A DNA stretch of 36,158 nucleotides, taken from assembly GCA_945883905.1 (NCBI GenBank), contig CAMCYL010000020.1, positions 1-36,158 of the forward strand, given 5' to 3'. Origin of the DNA: Akkermansia muciniphila (GTDB lineage: Bacteria; Verrucomicrobiota; Verrucomicrobiia; Methylacidiphilales; CAMAQI01). Of this stretch, positions 19,153 to 27,549 are shown in pieces (within the stretch, counting starts at the first letter, position 1; every line of letters starts with the position of its first letter). The position numbers were made by a program, and so were the translations under genes. The notes beneath the pieces are model-generated. The model was not told the DNA's origin. It did not search any database and saw only the letters and a list, made by a program, of their open reading frames with translations.

Positions 19153-21370
19153 AGGCGTTGTAGTCAGGAACTCCTCCGCCCTTATCGACGAGACCGCGGG
19201 GAATAATGACATTGCCTTCGGGCCAGTGAATTTGAAGATTTCCGGGAGCGATGGGAGCCACAAAAGTGGTTCCACGGTAGTGGCCGAGATGATTTTTAAG
19301 CAGAATCGGTTCCCCCTGTTGAAGATTGAGTTTTGAAGCATCTTCTGCACTCATGAGGACGGCATCGCGTGGAGTTCCGTTGAGGGGATCGATTTCGGCG
19401 TAGATCAGGGAGTTAAATTGTTTTCCGCGACGTGTGCTGACCATGAATTCCCCCGTTTTTATCTCTGAGTGAGGGAGGGGAACGGGGATGAATCGGGCTT
19501 TGCCATCGGGGGTTGGAAATTGTCCCTCGGCACAAAGATGTTTCCCACCATATTGAAAGGCATCGCCCGTTTTATGCAGGTGTTGAACTCCCTCATAGAA
19601 GGGAACGACTTTGGCAATTTCCTCTCGCATGGCAGATCCTGTTTCGCAACCTAAGAGATGAGCTCTTTCAGGATAGGTTGCTGCGGCAATTTCACGAAGA
19701 ATCTTCCACTCCGCTTTTGCCTCACCGACTTGTCGAGGAATTTCAGGGGAGAACATCACACGACGTTCGGTTGAGGTTTCTGTCCCTCCATCATCTTGTT
19801 CATACCGAGTTTTTGCGGGAAGAAGGATAACGACCTCTTGTGCGGGGATGAACATTTGATCGTTGAGAATAATATCTTGATGAACCCGCATTGGGACTTG
19901 AGCAAGAACCGAGCGAACGTGCTCGGGTTCGGGGAGATTGCGAAGCATATTGCCACCGACATTATAGAAGAGATCGAGTCGTCCATCGGCACAGGCCTCG
20001 ACCATTTCGGTGGCGGGAAGTCCGGGACGATCGGGGATTGGAAAATGATAGTGGGCTTCGAGGGCTTTTGCATTTTCAGGGGTAATCGGCTTTCCTCCGG
20101 GAAAAGCGGTCGCATAGGCTCCCATCTCTGCACCCCCTTGAACGGAGGAGTGACCTCGAATCGGCATAAGTCCATTGAGATCCTTTCCGACATAACCTTG
20201 GAGAAGACCGAGGTTTAAGATCATCTGGACGGCATCGGCACCGTAGGTATGTTGAGTGATCCCCATACTCCAGACAAGGACGGCATTTTTTGCATCACGA
20301 ATGAGAATGGCTAATTCCATCATCGAGGCTTTGGGAAGTCCGGCCGATTTTTCAAGTACTTCAAAGGAGAGGGATTGAGCGGCGGCTTTGAGTTGATCGA
20401 GATCGTTTACCCGAGACTCCGCAAAAGCGGCATTATGCCAATTATTTTCGAGAATAATTTTGATGACTCCGTAGAGCAAGGCAATGTCGCCGCCTTGAGT
20501 GACTGGAAACCAGTAGTCGGCGATACTGGTTCCAAAGAGAGCGCTTGTTGCTGTGGAGGGAACCCAGTACTGCTTCATTCCTGGTTCGAGGTAGGGATTG
20601 ACCATGGCGACCTTAGTTCCGAGGGCCTTTGCTTCATGAAGATATTTCGTGGAGACCGGTTGATCGTTGGCGGGATTTGAACCGAAGAAAACAATGAGAT
20701 CCGTTCCGTACCAATCTTTGTAACTACAAGTGGTCGCAGAGACCCCGACTGCGGCCTTCATGGCAGCGGTTGAGGGAGAGTGACAGATTCGAGCGGCATT
20801 ATCGACATTGTTAGTTCCGAGAAAACGAGCCACTTTTTGAGCCATGTAGTAGATCTCATTCGTAACCCCGCGAGAGGTGACGAACCAAGCGGTTCGATCA
20901 GGGGTCGTGGAACGGATTTTCTGAGAGATTTGACGGTAGGCCTCCTCCCAAGAGATTCGACGAAATTGGTTTTCATTTTTTTCACGAATCATCGGATAGG
21001 GGAGTCGTCCGAGTTCACGGAGTTCGCGATTATCCATTTTTTCAAGTTTTGAAATATCGTTAAAATGAGAGTCCTCGATCGTTCCGACGGTATTTAAACG
21101 AAGAAGATTAAGGCGGGTCATGCAGAGGTGAGGGCCTTTGATCGTCCAATCAAAGAGACCGGCCACTCCGAGAGCACAGCCATCACAAACTCCTTGGGTG
21201 ATGACTTTCCATGCATAAGGGAGATTGTCTCGATTGCGCCAGAGTATCCCAAACATATCGCGAAAATGTTTCGGTTTTTGGTGGCCAATTCCAAACGGAA
21301 GTAAGCGAGCGAGACGCTCTTTCCAAGAAAGGAGAACCTGATGACTGGAGGCGAGAGAATTTATTTTCAA
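19127..21370 (-). CDS. FdhF/YdeP-type molybdopterin oxidoreductase
   Basis: A 747-residue molybdopterin-dependent enzyme of the FdhF-like alpha-subunit family, to which E. coli YdeP belongs. The N-terminal Cys62, Cys65 (VCDGCALG) and Cys83 can ligate a 4Fe-4S cluster. ARICHSPSTAA places Cys196 where formate dehydrogenases hold the Mo ligand (Cys or selenocysteine). The middle has the usual GSNPANDQPVS and IRGHSSVQGGAEMG blocks, and a molydop-binding domain closes the protein. No twin-arginine signal is present, so it is cytoplasmic. It starts with TTG at 21370 overlapping the esterase stop as TTGA. fdhD lies just downstream, which supports formate dehydrogenase activity, although many members have no proven substrate. 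Confidence 0.85.
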   Translation of the reverse strand: MKINSLASSHQVLLSWKERLARLLPFGIGHQKPKHFRDMFGILWRNRDNLPYAWKVITQGVCDGCALGVAGLFDWTIKGPHLCMTRLNLLRLNTVGTIEDSHFNDISKLEKMDNRELRELGRLPYPMIREKNENQFRRISWEEAYRQISQKIRSTTPDRTAWFVTSRGVTNEIYYMAQKVARFLGTNNVDNAARICHSPSTAAMKAAVGVSATTCSYKDWYGTDLIVFFGSNPANDQPVSTKYLHEAKALGTKVAMVNPYLEPGMKQYWVPSTATSALFGTSIADYWFPVTQGGDIALLYGVIKIILENNWHNAAFAESRVNDLDQLKAAAQSLSFEVLEKSAGLPKASMMELAILIRDAKNAVLVWSMGITQHTYGADAVQMILNLGLLQGYVGKDLNGLMPIRGHSSVQGGAEMGAYATAFPGGKPITPENAKALEAHYHFPIPDRPGLPATEMVEACADGRLDLFYNVGGNMLRNLPEPEHVRSVLAQVPMRVHQDIILNDQMFIPAQEVVILLPAKTRYEQDDGGTETSTERRVMFSPEIPRQVGEAKAEWKILREIAAATYPERAHLLGCETGSAMREEIAKVVPFYEGVQHLHKTGDAFQYGGKHLCAEGQFPTPDGKARFIPVPLPHSEIKTGEFMVSTRRGKQFNSLIYAEIDPLNGTPRDAVLMSAEDASKLNLQQGEPILLKNHLGHYRGTTFVAPIAPGNLQIHWPEGNVIIPRGLVDKGGGVPDYNAYVKIEKAA

Positions 21371-22188
21371 CGCGTCACTTTATCTTGATGTTGAGCGAAA
21401 AACAAGAGTGTTTCTTCAAGATGGGTCTCCCAATATTTCCATTCATGAGTTCCTGGGAACTCATGAAAATCGTGAGGAATATCGCTTTTCAGAAGTTCCT
21501 GATGGAGTTTTCGATTGTATTTAATGAGCGGATCATCGAGACCGCAATCAAATCTAAAAGGGCCTATTTTCTTTTTATTTTTTAAAATCGTTTTTAAAAC
21601 CGATTTATTACTTTCTGCGCAATGGTAGCGAGCGAGGGGCTCTTCGACGAAGAGTTTCATTTGGGCGAAATCGGTGATCGAGGAGTGTCCTGAAAAGGCG
21701 GCAAACTTCTCCGGATAAAGGGCTCCGAGTCTTAAAGCCCCAAATCCCCCCATGGAAAGACCGGCAATAAAGTGTTTATTTCCGATTTCTGAGATTCCTA
21801 ATTGTTCTCGAACAAGGAGTGGAACTTCATCCGTGATCCACTTTTCAAAATTTTGGTTTTTGTGAGGGAGATAACCACTGCCATCTCCCCAAAGTCCGTC
21901 TGAAGGCATCGCAAGGGCCATTGGAGGGATTTGTTTTTGATCGATCATTCGTTGGAGTGTTGAGTGAGCTTTGCCATTGAGAGACCAAGCCCAATGACTT
22001 CCATAAACACCGTGAAGCAATATCACGAGGGGAAGTTTTTGGGGAGGGACTTGAGTTTTCGGAAGATAAACCGTGAGATCTGCCCGTTGTTTTAAAGCTT
22101 TGGATTTAATGGTGATGAAATAGAGCCCTGGGATTTCAGTCATCGGCGGGGAAAGCTCAACAGTACGAAATGATTTTTTCGGTTTCAT
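21367..22188 (-). CDS. Esterase D-like serine hydrolase
   Basis: A 273-residue alpha/beta hydrolase of the esterase family PF00756. ILLHGVYGSHWAW (56-68) is the oxyanion-side strand-loop, and GLSMGGFG carries nucleophile Ser145. Candidates for the acid and base are Asp in CGLDDPL near 218 and His in GTHEWKYW near 250. The family includes S-formylglutathione hydrolase, acetyl-xylan esterase and mycolyltransferases. No signal peptide is seen, which favours an intracellular substrate. The position between a zinc alcohol dehydrogenase and a formate dehydrogenase-like gene suggests a thioester such as S-formyl-thiol, by context only. The start is ATG at 22188. Confidence 0.8.
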   Translation of the reverse strand: MKPKKSFRTVELSPPMTEIPGLYFITIKSKALKQRADLTVYLPKTQVPPQKLPLVILLHGVYGSHWAWSLNGKAHSTLQRMIDQKQIPPMALAMPSDGLWGDGSGYLPHKNQNFEKWITDEVPLLVREQLGISEIGNKHFIAGLSMGGFGALRLGALYPEKFAAFSGHSSITDFAQMKLFVEEPLARYHCAESNKSVLKTILKNKKKIGPFRFDCGLDDPLIKYNRKLHQELLKSDIPHDFHEFPGTHEWKYWETHLEETLLFFAQHQDKVTR

Positions 22189-22224
22189 CGCTTTTAAAAA
22201 TATTCGATAGAGGAGGTAGACTCT

Positions 22225-23328
22225 TTAAAAAACGATGACGCCTTTTGTATTCTTTCCTTTGAGCATATCCTCGAACGCTTCCGAAAGTTTTTCAAGCGGA
22301 TAGGTTTGAGTCACCTGTTCATCAAGCATCAGTTTTCCGGATTGATAGAGATCGAAGATTCGAGGGAAATCAATCCCTGGAGTACATTTTCCGTAGAGCG
22401 GATTAATATAGGTTTTATCCCATTCAAAAAGACTCATATCGAAAGAGATTTTCTTTTCAATTCCACTCATTTGAATCGCCATTCCGCCATTTCGGATAAA
22501 GGCGAGAGGGGCGGCTCCGAGTTCAGGAACAGCGGTTCCTTCGAAACAGTAGTCAGCCCCACGTCCTTCTGTCATCGCTTTCACTTGTTCTGCGGCTTGA
22601 AGTAGCTCGGGATCATCCGGGGAGACTTGGATCGTGTGAGTGGCTCCAAATTTTTTAGCGGTTTCTAATCGATGTGCCTTACGAGCCACCGCGATAATTT
22701 TAACCGCTCCCGCAATACGTGCCCCTTGAATCGCATTAATTCCGACTCCGCCGACGCCGAGAACAACAACGGTTGATCCCGCTTGGATTTTGGCTGAATT
22801 TACCACCGAGCCGTAGCCCGTCATGACCCCGCATCCGATAATAGCAGCGGAAGCGAAGGGGATTGTCGATGGCATGGGGATGACCGCTTGATGTTTGACC
22901 AACGTGAGCGAGGAGAGAGTTCCAATATTAAAAGAGCGATCGATGGGAACGCCCTTCCATTGAGAGCCTTCTCGGTGTGCATGTCCTGCAGTGGGTTTCA
23001 TCACCGAGGCCGGTTTGCTGACTTCGCACAGGGAATGAGATCCTTGATTGCATTGAAAACAGCCTCCGCAAGGAATGGCCCAATTCAAGGCAACGGGATC
23101 ACCGACTTTGATTCCTTTCACTTCGGATCCGATTTCACGAACGATTCCAGCCCCTTCGTGTCCTAAGATCAGGGGGCGTTTCCAAAGCAGAGAGTCGTGG
23201 TCGGTATGACAGAGTCCTGCGGCTTTAATTTCGACTAAAACTTCATCCTTTTGAGGGGAGCCGACCTGAATTTCTTCGATCGTGAATTCCCCTTTTCCAT
23301 TTCCAATGGCGGCTTTTGCGTGGTACAT
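22225..23328 (-). CDS. Zinc-dependent alcohol dehydrogenase, class III-like
   Basis: A 367-residue medium-chain dehydrogenase. Catalytic zinc ligands are Cys40, His57 with Glu58, and Cys166 (CGVMTG). Structural zinc ligands are Cys87, Cys90, Cys93 and Cys101. The GVGGVG motif (191-196) binds NAD(P). The long CGGC-x2-C loop and GHEGAGIV block are those of the class III and related thiol-dependent formaldehyde dehydrogenases, but the whole is also close to general alcohol dehydrogenases, so the substrate is unproven. Nine bases separate its start from the ferritin-like gene stop, and the esterase start follows its stop by 36 bases. Confidence 0.85.
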   Translation of the reverse strand: MYHAKAAIGNGKGEFTIEEIQVGSPQKDEVLVEIKAAGLCHTDHDSLLWKRPLILGHEGAGIVREIGSEVKGIKVGDPVALNWAIPCGGCFQCNQGSHSLCEVSKPASVMKPTAGHAHREGSQWKGVPIDRSFNIGTLSSLTLVKHQAVIPMPSTIPFASAAIIGCGVMTGYGSVVNSAKIQAGSTVVVLGVGGVGINAIQGARIAGAVKIIAVARKAHRLETAKKFGATHTIQVSPDDPELLQAAEQVKAMTEGRGADYCFEGTAVPELGAAPLAFIRNGGMAIQMSGIEKKISFDMSLFEWDKTYINPLYGKCTPGIDFPRIFDLYQSGKLMLDEQVTQTYPLEKLSEAFEDMLKGKNTKGVIVF

Positions 23329-23337
23329 CTATTTCCT

Positions 23338-24786
23338 TTATGCGGAGTAGCTGAGATCTTTTAAGTCGGCTCGCTTCCCCTCATAGGAGATGGCGTAAGC
23401 AAGAGTTTCCGGATCGGGAGTTTTACCGACTTTTTTACAATATTCGGTATAAAGTTCTGGCCACCAATTGCGGTGTTGAGTAAGACCTTTTGTTCGGAGT
23501 CCTTCCCAATTTTGCATGACTTGTGCCCAGCATTTATCTCCGTTTTCAATCGCTTCGTGGGAGCTTGCCATCGAGGAGACATACCAATCACGGCCGACAC
23601 GGGCGTGAAGAACCTCATCGGCCCAATCGTAGTCTTGAAAAGTCGTCGCTAATGGATTTTTTCCCATGATGGAGACCTCCCATTCAAATCTTTTGCCCGT
23701 TTTTGGCATCAGTCCTTGTTCGATGAAATAAAGGACGGCATGACGTTCGGCGGGATTGAGTTGAGTGTTGAGGTTATAGGACCAATTTAAGTTTGGAGCG
23801 GTGTATTTGGCCCAATCGATCCCTAGGCTGACAAATCCAGTCTCTCCCATCATTGCATGACGGGCTTCATCCCAAAGTTGACGAGTTAAGTCTCGATAAT
23901 ATTCCCACGGTTTTCCGGGGGTCTCCATGATAATACTGCCCATCATCTCTGGGACATCGATTTCACGAATTCGTTTAAAGAACATCATGAGAATTTTCGC
24001 ATCGACCGGTTTCGCTTCATCATAGAGAAAGGTTTCGGGGCTGACCCCTTGATTGAAAGGATCCTGAAATCGTTCATCTCTTCGAGGAACCTTGTCATAT
24101 TGATACGGTTTATTGGAGTAATAACGGGCGGGAGCCTCTTCTCGGGGAGATTGAGTACCATCGATAGAACCCATACAGGCCAGACTAATTGAAAGCAGCG
24201 AGAGATACGGCTTTGCGGCCTCTCTTATTTGAGGGGTCACCAAACATTCGATACTTTTTTTACCCCATTCGAGCATCTCCTCGGCTTCGGTTTTAATTTG
24301 GCGACAGAGACGTCTTGTCGGTTGATCGGCGAGGAGGTGAGTTTGATCGATATGTTTTTGGAGTCCTGAAATTAAACTCGGAAGTGCGACTTCATAAACT
24401 CCGAGAATGACCTCTTCGATTTTCTCAGCTCCGAGGATTTCATCAAAAAAGACCTCCATTGCAGGATGCGGGACCTTATCGAGACCTAAGGGGGGCTCAC
24501 GCATCTCTCCGACACGGGCTCTTAATAAAGTCACGGCTTCAGCGGATAAAAAAGCATGATAACTAAAACCCATTTTCAATTCATAAATCGGTTCAGCCGT
24601 TAACTTCGCAATCATGATCGTATGAATGCGACGTAAGGCGTAATGATGACGCTTCAGGCGAGTGACACTCTCTTCCACGGAGAGCCCAGGCTTCATCGCC
24701 TCTGAAAAACGGCCTAGCCCTGCAAGGGAGGGAAGTCCACGATAGGATTGATAGGTTTCGGGAGTGATTGGGTTAGATTGATTCAT
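23338..24786 (-). CDS. Large ferritin-like protein of unknown function
   Basis: A 482-residue all-helical protein that resembles ferritin-like di-iron carboxylate proteins. LWDEARHAMMGE (304-315) is a strong ExxH di-iron motif, and DWADEVLHARVGRDW (387-401) is a second one in the C-terminal four-helix region. Glu and His positions in the N-terminal half (HAFLSAEAV near 77) may add ligands, or that half may be a second, degenerate bundle. No membrane segment or signal peptide is seen. It is much longer than ferritin or bacterioferritin, so oxygenase-type or regulatory chemistry is possible. It lies between the TIM-barrel isomerase and the alcohol dehydrogenase and probably shares their transcript, although 84 bases separate it from the isomerase gene. 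Confidence 0.55.
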   Translation of the reverse strand: MNQSNPITPETYQSYRGLPSLAGLGRFSEAMKPGLSVEESVTRLKRHHYALRRIHTIMIAKLTAEPIYELKMGFSYHAFLSAEAVTLLRARVGEMREPPLGLDKVPHPAMEVFFDEILGAEKIEEVILGVYEVALPSLISGLQKHIDQTHLLADQPTRRLCRQIKTEAEEMLEWGKKSIECLVTPQIREAAKPYLSLLSISLACMGSIDGTQSPREEAPARYYSNKPYQYDKVPRRDERFQDPFNQGVSPETFLYDEAKPVDAKILMMFFKRIREIDVPEMMGSIIMETPGKPWEYYRDLTRQLWDEARHAMMGETGFVSLGIDWAKYTAPNLNWSYNLNTQLNPAERHAVLYFIEQGLMPKTGKRFEWEVSIMGKNPLATTFQDYDWADEVLHARVGRDWYVSSMASSHEAIENGDKCWAQVMQNWEGLRTKGLTQHRNWWPELYTEYCKKVGKTPDPETLAYAISYEGKRADLKDLSYSA

Positions 24787-24870
24787 ATCCCAATACTTTA
24801 TTCCTCTTTTTAAATCCCGCTACACACCTCTTCCCTTAAAGTGATACTTTTTTGTCATTCCAGATAAAAT

Positions 24871-25713
24871 CTAAGGAAGTAAACGATTCCAAATCTTGGC
24901 TAACTCCACCCTTAAAACCTGAGCATCTTCCCAACTATTGGGGAGTAAGGAGAGATTATAACCTCCAGGAACAGGGCCGAGCTCAGGACAAACAAAGATT
25001 TCGCGGTCCGTATTCCGATTGCCTTCGAGCCAGCATTTGAGGAGGGCCTCTGCGAACGGAAGCCATTCTTGAATTTCAGGAGTAAGATTCCCTTTTCCAT
25101 CCGTGACTGGAATTTGGGCATGGTGGCCATTAAAAGGTCTTAAGTGAAATTGTTGAGCGCGTTGAATTAAATCAGGACGGACGATTAACTTTTCAATATA
25201 GTTCGAGGGATTTAAATGTTTCACGACCGAAAGGTGGGAGAAATCCCAAGTCATGGGCATTAACTCCCCGGTTACCTTTTGATAGGCATCGGCGAGAGCA
25301 TAGGTTTTTTCTGGGGTTTCGGTACAGGTGTCACGGTGGACTTCGATTGCTGGTTTAACTCCGAGCTTTCGACCCTCTTCTATTAAACGGAGAGCTAATC
25401 CTAAAGCTTCGGGAGTTAAGGTATCCTCATCTGCCATCTGAACATTGATGTGATGAGCTCCAGAATCTTTATTCGCACGAAGTAACTTTTCAAATTCATG
25501 GGCCTTTCCAGAGGCAACATAACCGAGAAGTTGCAATCCATGTTTTTGTGAAAGTGCTGGCAGTGATGAATCCTGAGTATAAAAAGCAAAGGCATCAAAG
25601 CCAGCGGCTTTCGCTGCCGTCATTTTTTGATCTAAAGTCCAATCTTGGGATTGACTGGGATATTCGAGCATCGTCCATTGCGCTGCGACATATTGTATTC
25701 GGGGTTTTTTCAC
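24871..25713 (-). CDS. Sugar phosphate isomerase/epimerase-like TIM barrel protein
   Basis: A 280-residue protein of the xylose-isomerase-like TIM-barrel fold (AP_endonuc_2 type). The alternating pattern, AIEVHRDTCTET in the middle, TWDFSHLSVV with a metal-type Asp-His, HLRPFNGHHAQIP and a late ICPELGPVP-type strand (written here as FVCPELGPVP) give the usual Glu/Asp/His metal sites. Members include hydroxypyruvate isomerase, tagatose epimerases and inosose dehydratases. The neighbour is a hydroxyacid dehydrogenase, a pairing seen in the glyoxylate-to-glycerate pathway (Hyi with GlxR), but no glyoxylate carboligase gene is present here. Confidence 0.65.
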   Translation of the reverse strand: MKKPRIQYVAAQWTMLEYPSQSQDWTLDQKMTAAKAAGFDAFAFYTQDSSLPALSQKHGLQLLGYVASGKAHEFEKLLRANKDSGAHHINVQMADEDTLTPEALGLALRLIEEGRKLGVKPAIEVHRDTCTETPEKTYALADAYQKVTGELMPMTWDFSHLSVVKHLNPSNYIEKLIVRPDLIQRAQQFHLRPFNGHHAQIPVTDGKGNLTPEIQEWLPFAEALLKCWLEGNRNTDREIFVCPELGPVPGGYNLSLLPNSWEDAQVLRVELAKIWNRLLP

Positions 25714-25719
25714 GATGGC

Positions 25720-26631
25720 TTATTTTTTCTTAGCGATTTTCTTTTGTCCGCGACCCGGAAAGGTTAATTCAGCGATGCCGGATTTATCGAGATCTCCAAA
25801 ACCGTGTTGAACCATTTTCTTATATTGTTGGTAGGTCGCCTTGGCTAAGGGGAGATCTCGTTTTGCCGCTTTCGCTAATCCTAGTGCGATACCGCTGTCT
25901 TTTGCGGCATGAGAGCCGCTAAAGAAGCAGGAGTGGTCGCGATTGAGCATGTCCTCTCCATCCGTTTGTAAAACCCGCGAATTGGCTCCTGTTTGAGAGA
26001 AGACCTCCATTAAGACCTTTAAATCGAGTTTCAAGGCTGCTCCGAGACCCAATCCCTCTGCAAGTCCTGCGGTGTTGATATTCATCACCATGTTAACGAG
26101 CGCTTTCACTTGAGCGGCTTTTCCGGCCGTTCCGATGTAGCGGAGAAGTTTTCCCTCATCGCTCAGTTTGACTAATATTTTTTTAACACGATCGAAAGTT
26201 GATTTCTCCCCGGCACACATCAGATAAAGCGTCCCTGCTAAAGCTTGATTGATACTCGATGCCATACATCCTTCGAGCGATTCGGCTTTGGCTTTTTTAG
26301 CGAGTTTGGAGACTTGGATGTGAACCGCAGGGGAGACCGTTGCGCAGTTGATGAAAATTTTTCCCGCCGCTTTAATCAGGAGGTTATCCTTTTTTTGGGT
26401 AAAGAGACTGAGTTGAGCCTTGTCATCGGTCACGACCGTTATAATCACATCTGCAAGCGCGGTGACTTCAGCCAGAGTTTTGCAGGCAGTTGACCCTAAC
26501 TCTTGAGCGATCGCCTCTGCAGAGGTTTGGTATGAATCGTAAACTGCAGTAATTTTATAACCGACTTGATGAAGACGACGTGCCATATTGGCTCCCATAC
26601 GTCCTACGCCGACAATTCCAATACGTTCCAT
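25720..26631 (-). CDS. 3-hydroxyisobutyrate dehydrogenase family oxidoreductase
   Basis: A 303-residue NAD(P)-dependent beta-hydroxyacid dehydrogenase. GIVGVGRMGANMA (5-17) is the N-terminal dinucleotide fold, INCATVSPA (94-102) is the second strand block, and Lys176 in GKAAQVKALVNMV matches the catalytic lysine. The substrate loop that is usually DAPVSGG reads EGCMASSINQAL (120-131), so substrate recognition probably differs from 3-hydroxyisobutyrate or tartronate semialdehyde enzymes. The C-terminal helical domain is complete. It sits six bases ahead of the isomerase gene and 16 bases after the MBL gene in the same transcript. Confidence 0.8.
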   Translation of the reverse strand: MERIGIVGVGRMGANMARRLHQVGYKITAVYDSYQTSAEAIAQELGSTACKTLAEVTALADVIITVVTDDKAQLSLFTQKKDNLLIKAAGKIFINCATVSPAVHIQVSKLAKKAKAESLEGCMASSINQALAGTLYLMCAGEKSTFDRVKKILVKLSDEGKLLRYIGTAGKAAQVKALVNMVMNINTAGLAEGLGLGAALKLDLKVLMEVFSQTGANSRVLQTDGEDMLNRDHSCFFSGSHAAKDSGIALGLAKAAKRDLPLAKATYQQYKKMVQHGFGDLDKSGIAELTFPGRGQKKIAKKK

Positions 26632-26647
26632 AATATGATTTCCTTAT

Positions 26648-27400
26648 TTATTTTGTAAAAAATGGGTTATTTTTCTTTTCCTCGCCTACCGTCGTTAACG
26701 GGCCATGACCAGAACAAACAATTGTTTCTTCCGGCAAACTGAGAATATTTTCACGAGTCGTTTTTAAGGCCTCTTCAAAACTCACCATTCCGCCTCCCAT
26801 CGATCCCGCAAAAAGGGCATCTCCCACGATGGCGATCGGTTTTTTAAGTCCTGTGATGAAAAAAGTAACCCCCCCCTTTGCATGTCCACTGCTCCGGCGC
26901 GTTTCTATTTTTAATCCCCCAATCGAAAAGGTTTTTCCATCAGAAAATATTTCGGCGTTTTCAATCGGTTCTCGATCGCTGACGTAGGTCTTCGCTCCAG
27001 TACTGGTCTGGAGTCTCGCCAAGTCAATAATATGATCAGGGTGGATGTGCGTAATGAAAATTTGCTCAATTTTTAATCCAGAATGAAGCATTCCACTGCA
27101 ATCCGCCCCAGTATCAAAGGCCGCAGCAATCTTGGTCACGGGATCGAAGATCAGATAGCTGTTTACCGTCATATCCTCGAAGGTTGTACTATAGCAAAGC
27201 AGACCTTCGATCGGTTCTTGAGTTTGAGGATACCAGGCTTGCTTGGAGGCCGCGACTAAAGCCTCTCCCCCTAAATTGAGTTGTTTTGCAATGGAGCGTA
27301 TCTCAATTTCACTGCTGGGTTCAGGAATAGGTTGTAGTTTTAATCCTCTTTGTGTTTTTCCAATAATATCTAGATAACTATCTTCGAGTGGTATTTTCAT
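26648..27400 (-). CDS. MBL-fold metallohydrolase, glyoxalase II-like
   Basis: A 250-residue zinc hydrolase. THIHPDH (117-123) is the HxHxDH metal motif; SSGHAKGG near 171-178, VGDALFAG and CSGHGP give the further ligands expected of the fold. The early 70 residues, before the core, are not recognised. Glyoxalase II-type and lactonase-type activities are both plausible; a thioester hydrolase would fit the neighbouring aldehyde genes. The start at 27400 lies two bases below the stop of a leftover nqrF frame. Confidence 0.75.
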   Translation of the reverse strand: MKIPLEDSYLDIIGKTQRGLKLQPIPEPSSEIEIRSIAKQLNLGGEALVAASKQAWYPQTQEPIEGLLCYSTTFEDMTVNSYLIFDPVTKIAAAFDTGADCSGMLHSGLKIEQIFITHIHPDHIIDLARLQTSTGAKTYVSDREPIENAEIFSDGKTFSIGGLKIETRRSSGHAKGGVTFFITGLKKPIAIVGDALFAGSMGGGMVSFEEALKTTRENILSLPEETIVCSGHGPLTTVGEEKKNNPFFTK

Positions 27401-27402
27401 AA

Positions 27403-27549
27403 TTAAAATTCATCAAATGAAATCGGGGTCGACGGAACCTCAAAATCATTTTTTAACATTTTTGTTGTGGATTGAATCATAAGCGGTGGGCCGCAAAGAT
27501 AGTATTCAATGAGATGGGGTTCAAGATGATTTGTGAGATATTTTTCATT
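27403..27549 (-). pseudogene. nqrF: 3' remnant of nqrF (Na+-NQR subunit F)
   Basis: Translated on the minus strand, this spacer encodes the natural C-terminal end of an NqrF protein: a block with EYYLCGPPLMIQ, then TKMLKNDFEV, ending SFDEF and a TAA at 27403-27405. EYY-CGPP-M and the DDF/DEF ending are hallmarks of the NADH-binding domain of Na+-translocating NADH:quinone reductase subunit F. No upstream coding region for the rest of the protein exists: the frame is closed by a stop near 27596 inside the AraC gene. It overlaps the last bases of the AraC gene. It is a fossil of an nqr locus, probably truncated by rearrangement that brought in the AraC gene. Confidence 0.75.

Noticed and set aside
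19153-19350. N-terminal extension of the FdhD frame
   Set aside because: These codons lie inside the molybdoenzyme gene in another frame and look unlike FdhD; the ATG at 19152 fits the family.
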